From: Calliphora vicina
Lineage: Eukaryota > Arthropoda > Insecta > Diptera > Calliphoridae
Length of the DNA: 64,000 nt
NCBI RefSeq assembly: GCF_958450345.1
Contig: NC_088784.1
Span: 58,832,247-58,896,246, forward strand
Direction of reading: 5' to 3'
Made by a program: the position numbers and the translations under genes. The notes under the pieces are model-generated. The model was not told the origin of the DNA and searched no databases. It saw nothing but the letters and a program-made list of their open reading frames with translations. This document shows positions 22,086 through 33,618 of the stretch, piece after piece; the first letter of the stretch is position 1; each line of letters begins with the position of its first letter.

Positions 22086-23050
22086 CGGAAAAACTCAAAT
22101 GTTCTATTTCCACAATGATCACTTAGAACTTTTAAAGCTGTTTCACAGTTAATATTGTCGTACTTGTAGAAAATGTTATCAACATTATTTGTAAATGGAA
22201 TTTTCTTCTGATGGAAATATTATACAGAACGTAATTCAGCATATATATCGCATATACTATTACTGCATATTGTAGGGTATAAATTGAAACAAATCTTCAT
22301 GTCAAAGCAAATCGTTTGCTAATAAAAAACTTTTACTCAGCTGAAAAAGTTTAATGTAATGTGAGACGACTAATTTTATACATATGTAAGTGTAAGTACA
22401 TAAGTACATACATATGTTTAAATGTACACATATGACCTCAGTTTGTTAAATTTGTCGTTTTACTCATCTATTTTATCTTTTATTTAACTTTTTATTTTCT
22501 AATTTCTATTTTACAATAGCAATAGAACTTCCTTATTGCAAGGTCATCATTTAATAATTCTTAAAGGGTGGTTCCCATTGCAATTGCAAACATTTAGTGA
22601 ATGTTATTCGAAACTCCAGTTATTTTTTGCAGTAAATACAGCAGACGTTCTCGTGTACAAAGACTGGTGAATAGACAATATGATAGTTGAAATACACTAA
22701 AAGAAATACTAAATTTAAGATTATTATATGCTTATGTACTAGGTTTCACATTATAATAATTTTTATTAAAATTATCGTACAATATCTTAAGAATAATAAT
22801 TAAAAGAATAAATAAAATCAATTAAGGTTTACATTCAATAATTAAATTTTTTATATCCAACTATTCCATTTTTTCCTTAAATTCTGAACAATAGTTGTTG
22901 TTGCAACAATTCCACATTTTCGACAAGGCATCGGACTTAGCATCAACAGCATAAATATAATTTTTATAAAAACAAAATACAAAAATTAAGGACATGTATT
23001 TCGAGATATCCTTCTTCAAAGAATAATAAAAATGTTTGTTTGAGTAATCT
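22086..23050. other. Gene-free AT-rich stretch
   Basis: Contains a TACATA-rich low-complexity run at about 22380-22435. Nothing else was recognised. Confidence 0.4.
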
Positions 23051-23155
23051 ATCTATATATATATAAAAATGAAACGGCCCATGAATGTAATCGCATCACG
23101 TGAGAGCTGTGTTCGATTCGAAATTTTCAGGATATGGTTTGTAAAGAAAAAAAAT
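23051..23155 (+). mobile_element. Helitron 5'-end fragment
   Basis: Begins TCTATATATATATATAAAAA and continues with 'atcgcatcacgtgagag', 'ttcgattcgaaat' and 'tttcaggatatg'. This layout is typical of 5' ends of insect Helitrons as I remember them. It stops where the minus-strand jockey-like relic begins, so one truncated the other. Confidence 0.5.
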
Positions 23156-24119
23156 CAAAAATTCCTGGTAAAACTCGGAAACACCAGGGGGTAACTGTGG
23201 TCATTCTTAAAAATTTATTTTGGCGTCTTTGGATATTTTCTACATTTGACGCTGAGGCCGTGCCCCATAGCTGTATGCCATAACACCATATCGGTTTTAT
23301 GATCATGTTATAAAGTAGAAGTTTACAATCTAAACTAAGCGTAAAGTTTCTGCCAATGAGCCAATTAATTTGTATTGATTTCAATTTTATTTGAGTCAAC
23401 TTTGCATCTATATGACTTTTCCTTGTAAGGCGACGATCGAGATGTATTCCGAGGTATTTCACTTCCGATTGCCGAATTATTGTTTGGTTATTGATATGAA
23501 TAGGGGGGTATGAATTTCTCTTTTAACCATTTTTCTAATTCACGTACATACATATGTAATTTTGTAAGTAACGAGACACTTCTATAGGGTTTTAATTATT
23601 GCTTAGAATAGCAGTACCGTCGGCAAATGTTGATGTATGAGTGCGATTTAATTGGCATATCAGACGAATATCAAAAATAAAATTTGTATATTAAACCGCC
23701 ATGCCATACTTTGTCAAATGCTTGAGAAATATCGATGAAGAGAGCGGAACAATATTTCTTTTCCTCAAACGTTTTTCTTAAAATATGTACAAGTCTTTGG
23801 GTTTGTTTGATAGTTTTCTTCTAAATCCAAATTGATGATTCGGAATACAATTATTTCTAACTAACATCGGGTACAACTTTTTTATGAGTATCTTCTCAAA
23901 TAGCATTGATATATTAGACAATAGGCTTATGGGTCTGTATGATTCTACTTTTGTGTGATAGAATTAAAAATAAAAAGGATTATTTTTATTGCTATCCGGT
24001 GTAGCTCCATACTCAATACTTGCTTCAAATGATTAACGAACAGAATCCCTTTTTCAGCATCATTTCTTGCCCAACCATCACTTAAATTTCTCAAGGGGGG
24101 CTTACATAAGACAGGTCTT
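23127..24119 (-). pseudogene. Jockey-like reverse transcriptase relic A, downstream part
   Basis: Read from 24119 leftward: PPLRNLSDGWARNDAEKG, FVNHLKQV, a deletion of roughly 90 codons, SYRPISLLSNISMLFEKI, IPNHQFGFRRK, SALFIDISQAFDKVWHGG (RT motif with the first catalytic Asp), then a second deletion that removes the FADD motif, then KYLGIHLDRRLTRKSHIDAK, IIKPIWCYGIQLWGTAS and VTPW. This order is that of the ORF2 RT and C-terminal region of jockey-clade non-LTR elements. It continues on the other side of the piggyBac at 27341-27530, so the pieces were once contiguous. Frame breaks and missing catalytic motifs make it dead. Confidence 0.85.
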
Positions 24120-24299
24120 TTAACCTTTATGTGCTTGATAGTCTAAATATTGTTGTAGAGTTTTTGCAGAAAAAGTTGAATAAAAAATCACTCTTCACTC
24201 AATTAAAATTTTTTGGAATTAGGCATGTCGAACATATCTTTTAGTATTAGGAGGCAGTTTTTGAACATCGTCTTGGCGCGTTGGTGCAAAAAACAATAC

Positions 24300-24691
24300 T
24301 ATCAGGCTTTCCAATCTACCAAATCAAACAATTCGAATCGGTGCTCATAATTTGTTTCGTGGCACTGTTGGCCCATCTCGTGCAACCAAAGGGCTATCGA
24401 GTCAGCAGTATTTGATTTGATGTTGATGCTCGAACAAGTTTGGATTGATACTAACGAAAAAGCAGTGATAACGTTTCAAAAGTAGAATGAACACAACCGC
24501 ATCGCAAAGGAGAGGGTGTGGAATAAGGTGTCAAATATTGAATTGAGAGCATTCATTGGGCTTTTATTTTGGGCAGACTTTTATAAATAAAACGATGAAG
24601 ATACAGATGTATTTTGAAGTACGGAAGCAATTTGTTATTACCGTAATGCCGAAATCTCGATTCAAGGGAATTTTGCGGTTCATTCGGTGTG
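24300..24691 (+). pseudogene. piggyBac transposase relic, N-terminal part
   Basis: Readable blocks in changing frames are HNLFRGTVGPSRATKG, NIELRAFIGLLFWADFYK and, after a frame change, VMPKSRFKGILRFIRCE. These follow the family order (GP-T/S-R block, ELKAFIGLLxLAGVYK, MSRNRFxxILRFLRFD). The transposase cuts at the element ends and integrates at TTAA. Several stops are present, and the sequence breaks exactly where the jockey-like insert begins. Confidence 0.85.
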
Positions 24692-26322
24692 AAAAAAGCC
24701 CTTCAATTAGAGGAGGATCGCAGAAATAGAAATTACATTCAAAGTTTATCAAATACCAAACACACAAATTTTTCCCTTTGGAAGGCAACGAAAAATATCA
24801 AGCTACCGGTAGAGGGGCAAAGCCCTTTAAGGAAAGCTGACGGTACCTGGGCTCGCAGCACGGACGAAAAGGCTAAAATATTTGCCGATCACTTAAGTAC
24901 AGTCTTTCAACCAAACTCGCCAACTACTGTTTTTGAACTTGTAGAGCCACCTGTGTCAACATTATCTAATGATGACATATTAGATATAAGCCCAGAAGAC
25001 ATTAACGAAGTAATCAAGGATAATATAATATTAAAAAAATCACCTGGAAATGATTCTGTTACACCTACTATGATTAAAAACCTACCGAGTGTGGCAATAC
25101 TTGTGCTGTCTACAATATTTAATGCGATCTTTAAACATGGAGTTTTTCCGACAAATTGGAAAACTTCTCAGATAATAATGATACCAAAGCCAGGTAAGGA
25201 CTTGACCGTACCATCCTCCTATAGACCAATAAACTTGCTTCCTTGCTTATCGAAACTGTTCGAAAAAGTGTTCCAAAAGAAAATCATACCATTTTTAAAT
25301 GAGAAAAATATAATCCCAGTTCATCAATTTGGTTTCCGGGAACGCCACGGAACAATCGAACAAGTTAATCGTATAACCGGAGAGATAAGAAAATCCTTTG
25401 AATTAAAGAAATATTGTTCAGCTATATTTTTGGATGTCGCTCAAGCCTTCGACAAAGTATGGCACAAAGGCCTGGTATATAAAATAAAATTTTTGCTGCC
25501 ACCATCTACTCATAAACTATTGGAATCTTATCTATCGGACCGTATATTTACAGTTAAGTACAATGATTACGTGACAAGAGAATATAGGATTGGAGCAGGA
25601 GTACCACAAAGAAGTGTTCTTGGACCTACCCTCTATTTGATTTACACCTCTGATTTGCCTACGAGCGATGAATTGACTATTTCTACATTTGCTGATGACA
25701 CCGCAATTATTAGCTCGCATGAAAACCCATATATAGCATCTAGTATACTAGATGGCTACTTAAGATGTGTGGAAACATGGTTAAACAAATGGAGAATACG
25801 TGTAAATGAGTTAAAAAGCAAACATGTTACGTTCACACTGAGGAGGAGATGCTGTCCACCTGTCACACTTAACAATGTTAATATACCTCAGTCACATTAT
25901 TATGGCGCCGTCATATAGAAACCAAGAGACTTCACATGAAGTTAAAAGCATCTAGCCTTCACTGGTTAATAAGTGACCAATCAAAGTTAAGCCTGGACTA
26001 TAAAGTCACCCTGTATAAAATCATTTTAAAACCAATTTGGACATATGGAATCCAATTGTGGGGAACGGCCAGTAATTCCAGTATTGAGCTTATACAGAGG
26101 GCCCAGTCGAAAATTCTTAGGACCATGACGGGTGCACCATGGTACATAAGAAATGAAAACATCCACAGGGACTTGGAAGTGCCACTAGTGAAGGATGAGT
26201 TTAAGAAAGTCCGCGATAAATATATACTGAAACTGCAATCACACCCAAATCCGCTTGCTCGGCTTCTCGCACAGAGCCAAACCAGATCAAGGCTTTGTAG
26301 AGGAGATCTACCACCCCGCTAA
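24692..26322 (+). pseudogene. Jockey-like ORF2 (reverse transcriptase) of element B
   Basis: A long open stretch to 25918 carries RT motifs in order: SPGNDSVTPTMIKNLP, SSYRPINLLPCLSKLFEKV, HQFGFRERHGT, AIFLDVAQAFDKVWHKGL (first catalytic Asp), GVPQRSVLGP (usually PQGSVLGP, so Gly to Arg) and STFADDTAII (catalytic FADD, about 25688-25699). A stop at 25918 coincides with a short deletion and frame change. The C-terminal thumb and tail then continue from ETKRLHMKLKASSLHW through LYKIILKPIWTYGIQLWGTA to 26322. There is no ORF1 or AP-endonuclease. It is the best-preserved coding sequence in the window, which suggests the insertion is relatively young. Confidence 0.92.
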
Positions 26323-26460
26323 GATGAGGCCCATGCATCAAACAATGCTCTCTTTAGAGAGCAATTAGTTTTAATTTTAGTTATAAGATTTAATCACTTA
26401 TTGTTAGGCCTAATGATATAGGCAGATTCAATAAATAAATAAAAAGTAAAAAAAAAAAAA
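24692..26460 (+). mobile_element. 5'-truncated jockey-like non-LTR element B
   Basis: It is bounded by ATTCGGTGTG (24682-24691) and ATTCGGTTTG (26461-26470), a 10-bp target duplication with one mismatch. The right end has AATAAATAAAT and an A-rich tail at 26431-26460. Truncation at the 5' side, a 3' poly-A and a variable duplication are hallmarks of target-primed reverse transcription. It starts within ORF2 downstream of the endonuclease. Confidence 0.92.
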
Positions 26461-27336
26461 ATTCGGTTTGCCTGAGTATACTAGAGCTGCTCGACTGGTT
26501 AACGAGATGGCTGCTCCAATTCTTCTGCATTATGGGCTCTAATGAACAACAATCTTCGCCGGTACTATCAACCATCGGGAAGAACTAGATTTACGCAGAT
26601 TCCATTCAAGCAAAGTATGGCATAAAAGTCTGGTTCGCATGCGATGAAAAGTCATTCTATCCTCTCAACAGCGATATTTATACAGGAATGAGCTCAAATG
26701 CAAGTCGTGCACGACACTCTCTCATCCAATGTAGGAGAGACTGTTGTGCAAAGACTGACCTACCTTTGGGAAAACACCGGAACAACCATAATATGTGATG
26801 GGTAGGCATTTGTTGTCCAAAAAGCTCGGTCTTCTTGGTGAAATGAAAGCAGACCGCAAACGAGCATTAGAGTTTACAGTTTTTCTCGAATCAAAATTTT
26901 CTCGAATTTAGGTTTGCGTTGGTGTCCTACGTGACAAAAAAGGGGAAACCTATTGTACTACTTTCCAGTACGCCAGAAGAAAAACAAGCCACAATATATC
27001 CTTGACTACAACGCAGCCAAAGGAGGCGTCGATGCGATGGACAAAATGCTTTCGCATATTCATGGAAATGTTTTTTTAACTTGCTAGATATAAGCGATCT
27101 AGATGTATTCGTTATATTTTTGGAAAGCATATATATATAAACATCCACCAAACAGAAAAACGACGATAGTTCCCACGAAGCCTAGCAGAACAGCTCTTCA
27201 TGCCAGCAATTGAATAGCACTCTGAAAATCCAAGGGTATTGAAATGACACTCGGTAGTGCGTACTAGTGTTTTTTTTGTGCTACAATGTAGACTTCCGAC
27301 CGCCAACGTAATTTTGCAATCCCGAGCACATAAAGG
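26461..27336 (+). pseudogene. piggyBac transposase relic, C-terminal part
   Basis: After the poly-A the piggyBac frame returns: RFTQIPF then KYGIKVWFACDEKSFYPLNS, GMSSNASRAR, VGVLRDKKGKPIVLLSST, YNAAKGGVDAMDKMLSH, NLLDISDLDVFVIF and SLAEQLFMPAIE with ENPRVL. KGGVDxMDxML is the hallmark of this transposase family. The catalytic region is interrupted and multiple frame changes are present. The coding remnant runs almost to the right inverted terminus. Confidence 0.88.
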
Positions 27337-27340
27337 TTAA

Positions 27341-27530
27341 AAGTTTTTGTTGCGTCCAGATTCTCTAGATATTTATTCAAAGATTTCATTTTTCGAATTT
27401 CCAAGAGCTTTTTAAGTCTTTTTGTCCAATCTATTAGCGTTGATTTGAGTTGGGGGATCTGTGCAATTGTCAGTCTCTTCGATATTGTTTTTATAAAAAT
27501 ATTTGCGAAAAACAAAATAAATTCAAGGTA
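27341..27530 (-). pseudogene. Jockey-like relic A, upstream part
   Basis: The minus strand encodes ISKRLTIAQIPQLKSTLID, WTKRLKKLLEIRKMKSL and NKYLENLDATKTF, ending at the TTAA. The linker before RT in element B (EEDRRNRNYIQSLSNTKHTN) is the matching region. The sequence then resumes at 24119. Its 5' boundary near 27520-27550 is not marked by a duplication. Confidence 0.8.
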
Positions 27531-28507
27531 AAATCGAATGATCGAAAATTCACTTAATATCTGTATGTTACAAGTTACGAGCCCTACAAAGCTTTTGTTT
27601 GATTTTTGGGACCAGAATATGCTAGAAGACTAGTTGGAGTGTGGGACTTAATACAGTTATTTTTTAATTTTTTGTTCCATTTTTTTCCCCCAAAATAATA
27701 AACCGACATATCGAGGTCCTATATTCAAAACCCTCTATCTTTGATTTTTACGAAAATGATTTTTTAAGGTAAAATGTTCAGTAAAACAGCCCTCATATAT
27801 GGTGTGAGTTTTATAACAAACATGTTTTTTTTTGCTGCTTTATTTGCATTTTTGTTATTTCTCTATCTTACACAAATAATTCTTCTGAATGCAAAACCCA
27901 GTATCTTAAAAAAAAAAATTATTTTTAAATATTTTTTTGAAATAATATCTTGAATCAAACTTCAAAAAAATTTACAAAAGCAAAATAAAAACATTTTTTC
28001 TATAATTTTTTGTTTAATATTGTATTATTAGACGCTATCTTAAAAAATATATCGCTCCCTTAATACAGAAAAGAGTTAACTAACGTTTTCCTTACTATAC
28101 AGGAGAAGGAAACAACTTGATAACACTTAAAGTTTTGTAGTTGCGATTTTTTTGAACACTGATTAGGGGATTATCTATCGAAGTAGGCAAAAAACTCAAT
28201 TTTGAAAAAAAAAATGAGTTAGGGTCTTTCTATATTAACGTAACGATATATTTTAAGAAATTTTTATAAATTTTCACAGAAATTTTATCAAGAATCAAAA
28301 CATCGGGTTAAAAAATTGGCCCATTGTCTAGAGAAATTACGGTCAGTTCCTTCAAGTATTTTCCTCCGTTCAGTGTTGAGCACTGTAGGCCATATAGTGG
28401 CCTTTGTTTACAAAATAAACACAAACTTTTCGTTCATTGTAGGTAGCTGTGATTGCTGTGGTAATTTTTTTTAATTCAGTCATTGTCTGTTTTGTGGGAT
28501 TTGTAGT
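27531..28507. other. Gene-free AT-rich stretch
   Basis: Long homopolymer runs, with nothing recognised. Confidence 0.35.
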
Positions 28508-28761
28508 CCCAGTTGACCACGATTGCAAGACATCGTCATTGATAGGTGCACGATAGTCAATTTGTCATTTACACAATAACAATGAAAAATTCGGCTATTG
28601 GTTGACAGAAGACCATATTCAAGACCACATTTCACTAATCTTGTCGTCAACAGTCAAGACATTGTAGCTCGCTCAACTTGTCATCAATTGTATTTGACAT
28701 AAGATATGTCTTACAAAAATAGTCAAAGACAATGTCGTCTACGACTATTTGGCCAACTGGG
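28508..28761. mobile_element. Candidate short TIR element (CCCAGTTG ends)
   Basis: The left end CCCAGTTGACCA and the right end, reversed, CCCAGTTGGCCA differ at one base. The interior has repeated GTCAATGAC/GTCGTCTACGAC-like words. No target duplication was found, so the superfamily is open. Confidence 0.5.
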
Positions 28762-29377
28762 GAGCTATGGACACATACATACATAGTAACATACGTACAA
28801 ACAAATATCCTAGTTTAGTACGTAGTTCGTTTGCTGGCTGTTTGGTAGGTAGCATGATTATTAAACAGTAGTTTATGGCAAAATGGTTTATGACCAAACT
28901 TACCTAATTGGATTTTAACGAGTTATTGCTTTTGGGACGACTGACGACTACTTACATACTTACACCATCCATTCAAACAGAGTTTCAGACAAATAGTACG
29001 AGTTCAACAACTGCAAGAAGTGGGTTGATGCATGTTTTTGTTTTCTATTGTTTCATACATGTTGTTTTTGTTTTGTATGAGTCTAAAATACATGTGAACA
29101 AATCTATTGTATTGAGCTCGTGCTGTATAGGAATATGAGGTCTAAAGGTTCCCTCACAAAGTGTTTATAGTAATTTCATGTTGTATAATTTATTTTTTAA
29201 TACATTTCTTTTAATTAACAATACAATTACTGGTTTAATACAATTTAATATTGTTCATTAAATGCGGCCAACTATGTTGCAAGACATTTTAATCATTATG
29301 ACTGAATGAGCAATGCAGAGTCCGTTATAGCACTCCGGGAGCATCAGAAGAAGTTTAGAAAACAATATACAAACATA
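28762..29377. other. Unassigned spacer
   Basis: Contains a short ACATACAT run near 28770-28800. No element or gene was recognised. Confidence 0.35.
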
Positions 29378-29761
29378 TCGCTCATTTGCTGCAACAAAGT
29401 CATAATTAAAAAAAAGTCGTTTCGAGAAAAACGGCTTTGAATGTTTCATGACACTTTACTATTTCATCAATAAATTTTCAACAAATCATGCGATTTCAGA
29501 AATATAACCTGATTTGAATAGTAGATATTAATATCTTTCTAATTTGTATTTAACCCAAAATTTTACTTGTCAAATATACGAGAAAACATGAATTTTCATT
29601 TTGACGTTTACAACGAAAAAACACTCTCATACAAAAAATTATTGACTTTTTTTTAAAACTGATAAAACTATATGGAAGACTAAAGAATGACGCATATTTT
29701 GTATTACTCAGTTCAAAACACCCGGATTTTGAGTTACGACGTTGTTGCAGCAAATGAGCGA
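29378..29761. mobile_element. TA-flanked MITE, TCGCTCATTTGCTGCAAC family, copy 1
   Basis: Inverted ends TCGCTCATTTGCTGCAACAA (left) and its complement (right, one indel) run for about 33 bp, with TA at 29376-29377 and 29762-29763. The interior matches 39336-39687 along its length. No protein. TA duplication suggests Tc1/mariner mobilisation. Confidence 0.8.
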
Positions 29762-30581
29762 TATGTTGCGATATTTATTCATGAAAATCTAAAAAAATTA
29801 ATTTTAAAATTTATTTAATTTGAAAATATGTCATTTCGTATCCACTCGTCATATTTCAATTAATAGTTAGTGAACATTTTACAGAATACTAAAGCGATAC
29901 AAACCGAAGTATTACTAATTCATACTACGTCTTTGTTGAATATTTGAATTATATTGTTTCAATTCGTTTTGGAAGCAGTATCTATTCATTCTAAGAAGAT
30001 CATCAAGAATCAAGAATAAAATTTGGAAAATATTAAAGATATTACAAATTCCACATAGATTACATTTACTTTATGACAACTGAATTTGTTCCCAACTCTA
30101 AATAGCTGCCAAATGTTATAATTCATTCTTTGCAGGTTTGACGACCTAATAAAATACATTTCTGTGGACTTTTGACAAAGCAACTAAAGTGGAATTTTAA
30201 AATTATTCATGAGAACTGTTGAATTGATCGATAATTATTTCTGTATTTGTTCTTTCAAAATTCTTTAAGGGCAAATAATAAAATAATTACACTGCGTTTT
30301 AATTTTTGAGTCATGGAAATATAACCATATACGGACACCACTACGTTATGGGCCCCCAAAGATTTGGGGCCTTGGTATCATTTTTTCAAAAAAGTTATCA
30401 TTTTCTCAAGCTCATATCTTGCAAACAGTTCAGAATTTTGATTTACTCACAGTGCAATACAAAAAAATAACTATATACGGACACCACTTAGTGATAAAAG
30501 ACCAACAAAACAAAATATGGTGACTATGGACAAATGTTGCCCAATTTTCATCATTCTTTACAGTATAATTTCAGTATATTT
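29762..30581. other. Spacer with a direct repeat
   Basis: ATATACGGACACCACT occurs at 30327-30342 and again at 30473-30488 in the same orientation. Otherwise unassigned. Confidence 0.4.
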
Positions 30582-30650
30582 ATACACATATACTTCAAGG
30601 TGTGTGTTGGACTATGTACCCTCTCCACTATGGTAGTATTTGGAGCGTAG
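30582..30650 (-). repeat. Mini-me end fragment
   Basis: 'acttcaaggtgtgtgttgga' and 'accctctccactatggtag' match the end block at 60160-60240. The rest is missing. Confidence 0.5.
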
Positions 30651-30751
30651 TTAAAATAATTTAATTTGGAGTGTAGTTAAAATACTGACATTAGACTAGA
30701 AAATATTCACTCAATTTATTGGGGCCCTATTCTAGGAACGATGAGAACGTA

Positions 30752-30965
30752 TCGCACTGGTTCCTCTAAAGAGCGTCAACTCAAAACTTTAAAATGTTCG
30801 GCAGAAGCAAAAAACTATTTTGTTTTAAATACATTACAATGAAACAACTGTACGTATACAACTGTATTTTTTGGCGAAAGAGTTGAGATTTTTACAGTGG
30901 GTAGATATGACCACTGCACATCTATTTCTTGCAAAAGTTGACGATCTTTAGAGGAATTAGTGCGA
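30752..30965. mobile_element. TA-flanked MITE with 30-bp TIRs (TCGCACTGG ends)
   Basis: Left TCGCACTGGTTCCTCTAAAG and right (reversed) TCGCACTAATTCCTCTAAAG extend into GCGTCAACT/TCGTCAACT. TA lies at 30750-30751 and 30966-30967. Length 214 bp, non-coding. Confidence 0.82.
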
Positions 30966-31459
30966 TATATACATACAATCAGTCTAACTATAAATGAAAT
31001 TTTAAAGTTAATTTTTGTTAAAGTCGACTTTGTGTTAAAATAGAACTTTTGTTTTTTTTCGTACCATAATAAATATTTTTAAAAAGCTTTCAAAACTTTT
31101 CCTAACTCATTCATTGAAATAAATGAAAATATTTGTAAATGAATGAAAATAAAAAAAGAAATTTAAAAAAATAAACAAAATTTTCATAAAAGTTCAAAAC
31201 AGAAAGCTTATTTTGAAATAATTAAACAACATTTTAAATTACATCTGTTTTATGGTACGAAATTTAAAATAATAGTTAACTTTATGGACTTTAAATCGAC
31301 TTTATGGCTTTTGTGGTTAGGCTGATTATTAATTTATATAAAAAAACTAACAAAAGTAGAAACAAATTTAGAAAATTGTTAAATTTTTCATACAAAAGAA
31401 TGGCAAGACAACACTGGGACATTGATTCTGTGTAACATGTATATTAGGGCAAATGTTCT
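30966..31459. other. AT-rich spacer
   Basis: Nothing recognised. Repeated AATGAAAAT/AAATTT words only. Confidence 0.35.
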
Positions 31460-31700
31460 TGGTCATTTCAAAGAAAATTGCATGTATAAATAGCTGTTTA
31501 TTAGGGTGGTCTTTATTTTGCAATTCCGTTTGTAATAAATCGAAATATCGGTCGTATAACCAATAAGTAAATACATTCTGTGACCTCGTAAGGTTCTAAG
31601 ATTATTTGCCCGACAGGAGCTAGTTCTAAGTACTCTAAAACTATGTTGTAAAGTTTGGCGAAAATCGAGCAACATTTGTCCCTAGTCCCCATACATAATT
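31460..31700 (-). repeat. Mini-me-type core fragment
   Basis: On the minus strand: 'aacatagttttagagtactt', 'ccttacgaggtcacagaatg', 'cgatatttcgatttatta' and 'caaacggaattgcaaaa'. This is the same end block as 20446-20545. Confidence 0.5.
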
Positions 31701-31780
31701 GGCTTGTTATAATAATTAATATCGTGATGAAATTGGACTTAATAATATAACATTCTTACTTGTTCGATACCACCATTGTA

Positions 31781-32644
31781 CATAGGTCTGGCGAACCACA
31801 TTTTTTGGCCAAAACTCAAACAGATAAACAAAAAAAATATTTAGTTTTTACAAACTTCAATTAACCGTTATCCTATGAAGGGAGAAAGTTCAATGTTTTA
31901 AGTGCAGTGGTAAACTGAAACACAAGGTGTATTTTTTTGTTTTTTTGAGTCACATGTTACACGAAAATAAATAAACTTTTTAAATCAGTTAGTTATGGAT
32001 ATTAATGACAATGGTAAGTAGTTAAATTTTTAATAGTGAAATATTCAATAAAAATTATGGTAATAAGAAATTACATAAAAAACTTTCATAACCTAAAAAT
32101 CAGTGATTTTAACTTTTTATAAAAAAAAATAGTATATAACTTATATAATTTCAACCGATTTCAACCAACCAAAAACGCACAAAATTACAGTGATATTTTG
32201 TGCTTACGAATCATCAATAACTTTCTGCTAGTTTTTGCTTATTTTGAAGAAATCAATTTTTGTTTCAGGATACTTTTACTTCAAAAATTGTGATTTACTC
32301 ATAATTATATAATGTATATAACATACATAATTTCAACCGATTTCAACGAACCAAAAACGCACAAAATTACAGTGATATTTTGTGCTTAGGAATCATCCAT
32401 AACTTTCTGCTAGTTTTTGCTTATTTTTAAGAAATCAATTTTTGTTTCAGGATACTTTCACTTCAAAAATTGTGATTTACTCAGAATTTGGCAGAGTGGA
32501 AGTAAAAAACAAAAAAAAAAATTAAATTATTAAAAACTTAAAAAAATTTATGTTTTTTGTTATTAATTGTATCATTTGTATGAATTTATGTATATAAGTG
32601 AATATTTTAGTTTTGGCCAAAAAAAGTGGGTCGCCAGACCTATG
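31781..32644. mobile_element. 864-bp TIR element with an internal 182-bp tandem duplication
   Basis: The left end CATAGGTCTGGCGAACCACA and right end (reversed) CATAGGTCTGGCGACCCACT continue through TTTTTGGCCAAAACT for about 37 bp. Target duplication is unclear (TGTA against TGCA). A block starting 'aatttcaaccgatttcaac' at 32147 repeats at 32329, offset 182 bp, with few changes. No protein. Confidence 0.75.
32147..32510 (+). repeat. Two tandem copies of a 182-bp unit
   Basis: Both units carry 'caaaaacgcacaaaattaca', 'gtgatattttgtgctta' and 'ttttgtttcaggatactttt' in order. The duplication lies inside the TIR element. Confidence 0.85.
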
Positions 32645-33156
32645 TGCATTGTCTATAGTTTTCCGTCGTCTAAAAACCAAATGACAAATCGGAGGATGCA
32701 ATTCGGCACACCGTGGATTTGTTAATATCGAATTCGAGCCAAATTTCACCAACGGATTAAGCATCTTCTCGAACTTGTATAATAACTGATCTGCTATCAG
32801 CTGATAGGTCTTTCGATCATTTACATAAATATATAAATGCTTATTTAAATAGCCATAACTTACTTCATTTTACTACAGATTCATTATGTTGGATTTTTTT
32901 TTGCTCGTCAAAATTATTCACTTATTTCACTGAATTTAAAAAAACTATACCTTTCTTAAAAGAAAATTAAGAGTAATGATGTTAATAAGTTAATTCAGAC
33001 TACAAAGAATAAAGCAAAAGAAAAGTTAAATTGATAAAATGTAGTGTTGGATTTTTTGATCGCAATTGAATATTAAAGAGCTCCAAGATTGTATGGACGA
33101 AAAAAATTTCAAGTTACAGGCCGTCCCCGCACTAGAAATGTTATATGTATTGTAGT
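32645..33156. other. AT-rich spacer
   Basis: No element or gene recognised. 32780-32815 has a short hairpin (TGATCTGCTATCAGCTGATA). Confidence 0.35.
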
Positions 33157-33618
33157 AACACGTTGTGTAAAATATTAGGATGATAGGATGCAAATTCAAT
33201 TTTATCAATTTTTGTAAAAATTTTGCCATTAAATAATTACTTTTGCAATTTAATTGAAAATAATCGAAATATGGTTCTACCTGCGAATAGGTTAACGGTA
33301 TCCTACGAAGAAAAAAACTCATACATAAATAAATAGGGATATATTTTAAGTACAAAGAAGCTTTTATTTTAATATTTCTCAAAATATGTTAATTTTGTTA
33401 TAGTGGCCTGAAACACGTTAATGGTCTGGAGAATATTTAATAACTTTATAATTTTTTAACCAATTTTTGTTCTTTATATCTCATGAGAACGAGAATTATG
33501 TACACATTTCGATTCTTTTAAATTAAGTTGCAAAAACAATTATGTAATGGCAAAATTTCAGCGTCATTGCGCCACTAGTTAACGTTATCCTATCATCCTA
33601 ATCTTTACACAACGTGTT
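33157..33618. mobile_element. TIR element with AACACGTTGTGTAAA ends
   Basis: The left end AACACGTTGTGTAAA plus ATTAGGATGATAGGAT is repeated in reverse at the right end. Further inside, 'attttgccatta' and 'cttttgcaatttaatt' blocks are also inverted copies, giving arms of more than 100 bp with indels. Part of it matches 5455-5860. No duplication or protein seen. Confidence 0.7.

Larger units (their letters stand above)
24124..27336 (+). mobile_element. piggyBac-type element with TTAA duplications, carrying a nested jockey-like insert
   Basis: TTAA lies at 24120-24123 and 27337-27340. Directly inside are perfect 12-bp inverted termini CCTTTATGTGCT and AGCACATAAAGG. piggyBac elements insert only at TTAA and duplicate it. 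Without the nested insert (24692-26460) and one copy of its 10-bp duplication the element is about 1,434 bp, shorter than a full piggyBac, so it had also lost internal sequence. It sits inside a jockey-like relic that is continuous on both sides. Confidence 0.92.

Noticed and set aside
30327..30488. Direct repeat ATATACGGACACCACT as a pair of transposon ends
   Set aside because: Orientation is direct rather than inverted, and no family copy was found elsewhere in the window.
33026..33382. 118-codon minus-strand open frame
   Set aside because: Runs through a TIR element arm; composition is that of random AT-rich sequence.
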